Below the pieces are notes generated by a model. That model was not told the DNA's origin and did not search any database. It saw nothing but the letters and a program-made list of their open reading frames with translations. Of a stretch of DNA of 27,650 bases, positions 25,022-27,650 are shown one piece after another. The DNA is from Bacteroidales bacterium. GTDB lineage: Bacteria > Bacteroidota > Bacteroidia > Bacteroidales > Bacteroidaceae. The position numbers and the translations under genes are program-made. The first letter of the stretch is position 1; every line of letters begins with the position of its first letter. The stretch lies in contig SFPC01000059.1 in NCBI GenBank assembly GCA_004552195.1, forward strand, positions 1 to 27,650. The letters run 5' to 3'.

Positions 25022-25588
25022 TTACTTCGTCAGCGCCACCTCGATATTATTCTGGAGGATTTGGCTGCCCGGGTAACCACCTTCACTCAAGTTGTCATAA
25101 GCCCTTTTTCCGTCTTTGCCCAACAGCAGATAGGCCGGGATGCCGGGAATGTTGAGGTGGCGGCACAATTCGCCCCACTGCTTGTCCGTCAAGCGGTAGT
25201 GTTCGCCCTCGATGCCGGCAATCATCTTGTTCCACGTCTCCTCGGGCGAGTTCTCGCCTGCCACGTACACGAACACGCAGCCTTTCTTGGCCAGTTCGGG
25301 CTTGATGTCGTCAATCTGCTTCATGGCCATGCGGCAGGGACCGCACCAGGTGGCCCAAAAGTCGAAGAGCACCACCTTGCCCTTGTAGTTGCTGGCGATG
25401 GTCGTGAGGATATCGGCGCCCGACACGTTGGTGGGGATGCTGCGCACCACCGATTTCACCGAGTCGGCCTGCACCGGCGCGGCAGTCACGTTTTCTGTGG
25501 AATTCGTATCGGCAGAAGCAGACTTTTTGGCGCAGCCAAAAGCGAAAGTGGTGGCTGCGATGGCAATCAACAGAAGCGTTTTTTTCAT
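25022..25588 (-). CDS. TlpA-type thioredoxin-like lipoprotein
   Basis: A 188-residue thiol-disulfide protein. Signal segment MKKTLLLIAIAATTFAFGC with a lipoprotein-like C19, then a Ser/Ala/Thr-rich tether to about 55. The thioredoxin fold carries WCGPC (C82, C85) in FDFWATWCGPCRMAMKQ and the cis-proline segment IPGIPAYLLLG. Such TlpA/ResA relatives reduce or isomerise disulfides in the periplasm. The lipobox is weak (AFGC), so lipidation is likely but not certain. It is first in a two-gene unit with the secreted nuclease and has a clear -7 box 33 nt upstream. Confidence 0.9.
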   Translation of the reverse strand: MKKTLLLIAIAATTFAFGCAKKSASADTNSTENVTAAPVQADSVKSVVRSIPTNVSGADILTTIASNYKGKVVLFDFWATWCGPCRMAMKQIDDIKPELAKKGCVFVYVAGENSPEETWNKMIAGIEGEHYRLTDKQWGELCRHLNIPGIPAYLLLGKDGKRAYDNLSEGGYPGSQILQNNIEVALTK

Positions 25589-25620
25589 AATGTCATGTTT
25601 TTGGAAAATTAGGATGGGTG

Positions 25621-25628
25621 CAAAGTTA
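25621..25628 (-). promoter_or_regulatory. -7 promoter element of the tlpA-like gene
   Basis: On the minus strand this reads TAACTTTG, an exact match to TAnnTTTG, 33 nt before the ATG at 25588. I see no convincing -33 TTTG at the expected distance (about 25648-25652). The surrounding gap 25589-25909 holds only this promoter and the argF' promoter; no gene is visible in it. Confidence 0.55.
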
Positions 25629-25819
25629 GTGTTTTCCGCGTATCATGACTGATTGTTAACCTATATTTGTATCAAACGGCCGCTTCAGCATTGCCGAACG
25701 CAGCCTTGTCAGCGTATGCATCACTTGTTCAAGTTGTACCCAGCATGAGATACACAGACAACTCCGCCGCCGGAAATAACAAATCGGATGGCTGAAACGC
25801 CCTATCCAAGATAAATGCG

Positions 25820-25827
25820 TACTTTTG
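25820..25827 (+). promoter_or_regulatory. -7 promoter element of argF'
   Basis: TACTTTTG matches TAnnTTTG exactly and lies 82 nt before the ATG at 25910. No strong -33 box is visible. The roughly 75-nt leader could hold regulation by arginine, but I see no ARG-box-like palindrome in it. Confidence 0.55.
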
Positions 25828-25909
25828 CGAGGCAGAAACCGACGTTGCAACACCTAAAGGGCATGTCGGCCGGCACAAAACGTAGAACACTCCAAACACA
25901 GATTACAAC

Positions 25910-26872
25910 ATGCACTCATTTCTTCATGTTTCCGACCTCGGACCGCTCGACAAAGCCCTGCAAGAAGCAGCAGAAATCAAACAGGACCGTTACCGCTACG
26001 AACACCTGGGCCGCCATCGCACCGCGTTGCTCATCTTCTTCAACAACTCGCTGCGCACCCGCCTGTCCACCCAGAAGGCCGCTCGCAACTTGGGCCTCGA
26101 CGTAGTGGTGCTCGATGTGAACCAAGGCGCGTGGAAACTGGAAACGGAGCGCGGCGTGGTCATGGACGGCGACAAGAGCGAACACCTGCTGGAGGCCATC
26201 CCCGTGATGGCATCCTACTGCGACCTCATCGGCGTGCGCACCTTTGCCGGCCTGCAGAACCGCGAGGCCGACTATGCCGAGAACATACTCTCGCAGTTCA
26301 TCCGTTACAGCGGCAAACCGGTATTCTCCATGGAGAGTGCCACGGCTCACCCGCTCCAGGCCTTTGCCGACCTCATCACCATCAACGAGCACAAGCAGAA
26401 ACCGCGTCCCAAGGTAGTGCTCACCTGGGCACCCCATCCCCGTGCTTTGCCGCAGGCCGTGCCCAACAGTTTCGCCGAGTGGATGCGTGCAGCCGACGTG
26501 GAACTGGTAGTCACGCACCCGGAAGGCTACGAGCTCGATCCGCTGTTTGTGGGCGATGCACGGGTGGAATACGACCAGCTGAAGGCACTGGAAGGTGCCG
26601 ACTTCGTCTACGCCAAAAACTGGAGTTGTCCCGGCGTAACACGCCCCGCTGACTATGGCCGTGTGCTCCACGCCGACCGTTCCTGGACCGTCGATGCGGC
26701 ACACATGGCCGTGACGGACAACGCCCATTTCATGCACTGCCTGCCCGTGCGCCGCAACATGATTGTGACGGACGACGTGATCGAGTCCCCTCGTTCCCTC
26801 GTCATACCCGAAGCTGCCAACCGCGAAATTTCGGCCACCGTGGTACTGAAGCGGATGTTGGAGGCCATGTAA
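25910..26872 (+). CDS. argF': N-succinylornithine carbamoyltransferase
   Basis: A 320-residue transcarbamylase of arginine synthesis that carbamoylates N-succinyl-ornithine, the acyl form used in Bacteroides. The carbamoyl-phosphate loop is SLRTR (47-51) in FFNNSLRTRLSTQ. Other family blocks are NQGAWKLETERGVVMDGDK, the proline-rich TWAPHPRALPQAVPNSF, FVYAKNW and the HCLPVRRN motif. The protein is recognisably close to the Bacteroides fragilis ArgF'. The residue reported to select acetyl versus succinyl substrate (Glu in acetylornithine enzymes, Pro90 in B. fragilis) is Ser90 here, which fits the succinyl type. It is monocistronic, with a perfect -7 box. Confidence 0.93.
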   Translation: MHSFLHVSDLGPLDKALQEAAEIKQDRYRYEHLGRHRTALLIFFNNSLRTRLSTQKAARNLGLDVVVLDVNQGAWKLETERGVVMDGDKSEHLLEAIPVMASYCDLIGVRTFAGLQNREADYAENILSQFIRYSGKPVFSMESATAHPLQAFADLITINEHKQKPRPKVVLTWAPHPRALPQAVPNSFAEWMRAADVELVVTHPEGYELDPLFVGDARVEYDQLKALEGADFVYAKNWSCPGVTRPADYGRVLHADRSWTVDAAHMAVTDNAHFMHCLPVRRNMIVTDDVIESPRSLVIPEAANREISATVVLKRMLEAM

Positions 26873-26892
26873 AAGGCCAAAGCGTTGTTCTA

Positions 26893-27044
26893 AATTATTG
26901 CTGTCCGGTAAAACTTTTTGAGACGATTAAAATTAGGGCTGAGTACCTCGCTTGGTATTCAGCCCTTGTAGTTACCTTTGTGTTTTCTCGGGTAACAACG
27001 ATAACTATGAACAAAGGTACACATTTTAGCGGACAGAAATAATT
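26893..27044. mobile_element. 152-nt IS4-like end remnant / MITE-like element
   Basis: Inverted ends 26893-26913 and 27024-27044 match at 19 of 21 positions; their core is CTGTCCG(G/C)TAAAA. Inside are a hairpin AGGGCTGA/TCAGCCCT (26935-26966), a -7 box TACCTTTG (26973-26980) and ATGAACAAAGGT opening a short frame MNKGTHFSGQK that stops at once. IS ends often pair such a read-through-blocking hairpin with a promoter and the transposase start, and MNKxTxFSGQ resembles the start of some Bacteroidota IS4/DUF4372 transposases as I remember them. I therefore read it as a left-end remnant. No target duplication is clear. It could also just act as the argF' terminator. Confidence 0.5.
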
Positions 27045-27080
27045 ATATTCTCTGAAAAATAATTTATTTCTCCACTAAAT

Positions 27081-27650
27081 TTATTGTGGATTAGTCTTGT
27101 TCAGATTACCAATCTTTGGAATAATTTGAATCATTATTCGCTGATTCCTGACTTCATCTTTTGGATGCATTCCGTCTGCATTGAAACGTCCTCTTCCACG
27201 CACGCCACTGCCAGAAATCTGCACTTCACATTGTGATTTTTCAAACGAAATTCCGTTTCTTCTCCACAAGTAATAAAGACTCAGTGCGCGATTATAGCTC
27301 AAAGCATCATTATCATAATAATTATCTTTGGAAGCCATACCTTCAATTACAACAAGATAGGTTATATCCATATCCTTGTACTGAGGGTTATTTTTCATCC
27401 TGTTCAACCTGTCAATTACGCCCATAAGCGAATTACCTACCTTTATGAGGTTGGTCGTGTCATTCAATAGGCTAATATTGAAGTCTCTAACCTTGAATTT
27501 CGGTGAAAACGCTTGTTTTAGCACCCAACGCTTGTTGGTTGCATCCTCTTCAAAGTAATCTGTCGGCAATTGGTTGACTGCTTCCTGTATCTGCTGTATG
27601 CTTCTCAGTTGTTCTTCCGATATTCTCCGCAAACGCTCTGCCTCTAAAAG
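27081..27650 (-). CDS. OmpA/MotB-domain protein, C-terminal part (N-terminus beyond right edge)
   Basis: The frame is open to the right edge (...LLEAERLRRISEEQLRSI) and ends at 27081, giving about 189 residues. The first 25 visible residues are a charged helix or coiled coil. The OmpA-like peptidoglycan-binding domain follows (about residues 60-183): TYLVVIEGMASKD, LSYNRALSLYYLWRRNG and ...RNQRIMIQIIP, with the conserved Arg in the NRA helix. This layout, coiled coil then OmpA domain, is found in MotB-like stators, including ZorB of Zorya anti-phage systems, and in ordinary cell-wall-linked proteins. A partner MotA-like gene would have to lie beyond the right edge. A lower G+C content than the rest of the window hints at an accessory region. 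Confidence 0.7.
   Translation of the reverse strand, partial: LLEAERLRRISEEQLRSIQQIQEAVNQLPTDYFEEDATNKRWVLKQAFSPKFKVRDFNISLLNDTTNLIKVGNSLMGVIDRLNRMKNNPQYKDMDITYLVVIEGMASKDNYYDNDALSYNRALSLYYLWRRNGISFEKSQCEVQISGSGVRGRGRFNADGMHPKDEVRNQRIMIQIIPKIGNLNKTNPQ

Noticed and set aside
25656..25853. 65-codon minus-strand frame between the tlpA-like gene and argF'
   Set aside because: It covers the argF' -7 box, has no recognisable features and no plausible promoter of its own.

Overview
This window is chromosomal DNA from a member of the Bacteroidales, most likely Prevotellaceae. Four things point there. The promoters carry the Bacteroidota -7 element TAnnTTTG, and genes lack strong Shine-Dalgarno sites. 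Two secreted proteins end in type IX secretion-like C-terminal domains. There is an N-succinylornithine carbamoyltransferase of the Bacteroides type. Several genes (Omp28-like, DUF2027/Smr, S8 peptidase next to xseAB) are typical of this order. The coding DNA is rich in G and C at third positions, so the opposite strands carry long spurious open frames.

Layout, left to right. Position 1-184 holds the start of a zinc-ribbon protein that runs off the left edge. Positions 185-1216 are non-coding and contain an unusual array of TGTGAAGGCTTGAA repeats bounded by 45-nt inverted repeats, then a strong palindromic terminator. A two-component operon (response regulator, then histidine kinase) follows on the minus strand. 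Divergent from it is a 7.2 kb gene for a 2,396-residue secreted M60-family metallopeptidase with carbohydrate-binding modules, followed 18 nt later by a 60-codon small protein gene. Next come two identical tRNA-Lys(CUU) genes and a biotin-dependent decarboxylase/carboxylase alpha-type subunit whose biotinyl domain has lost its lysine.

From 14.2 to 25.6 kb nearly everything is on the minus strand. In transcription order it runs: thioredoxin-like lipoprotein and secreted nuclease (paired); mnmA, S8 peptidase; xseA, xseB, trmB, a Dabb protein; a frameshifted mrp/apbC; a DUF2027-Smr protein; and an Omp28-like secreted protein. Two intergenic regions about 5.5 kb apart (18.3-18.6 kb and 23.95-24.11 kb) carry the same family of GGTTATGAGGTTATA repeats. 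In one of them a second palindromic element appears to have inserted, with a 4-bp target duplication.

The right end has the argF' gene, a roughly 150-bp remnant resembling the left end of an IS4-type insertion sequence, and the C-terminal part of an OmpA/MotB-domain protein entering from beyond the right edge.

Functionally, the window mixes housekeeping functions (tRNA modification, exonuclease VII, arginine synthesis, Fe-S carrier, central carbon metabolism) with surface or secreted functions (glycoprotein-directed peptidase, Omp28 protein, nuclease, S8 peptidase). I see no CRISPR array, prophage or intact transposase. The most distinctive observations are the inverted-repeat-bounded array at the left, the nested intergenic repeats, the small protein behind the M60 gene, the lysine-less biotinyl domain, and the mrp frameshift.
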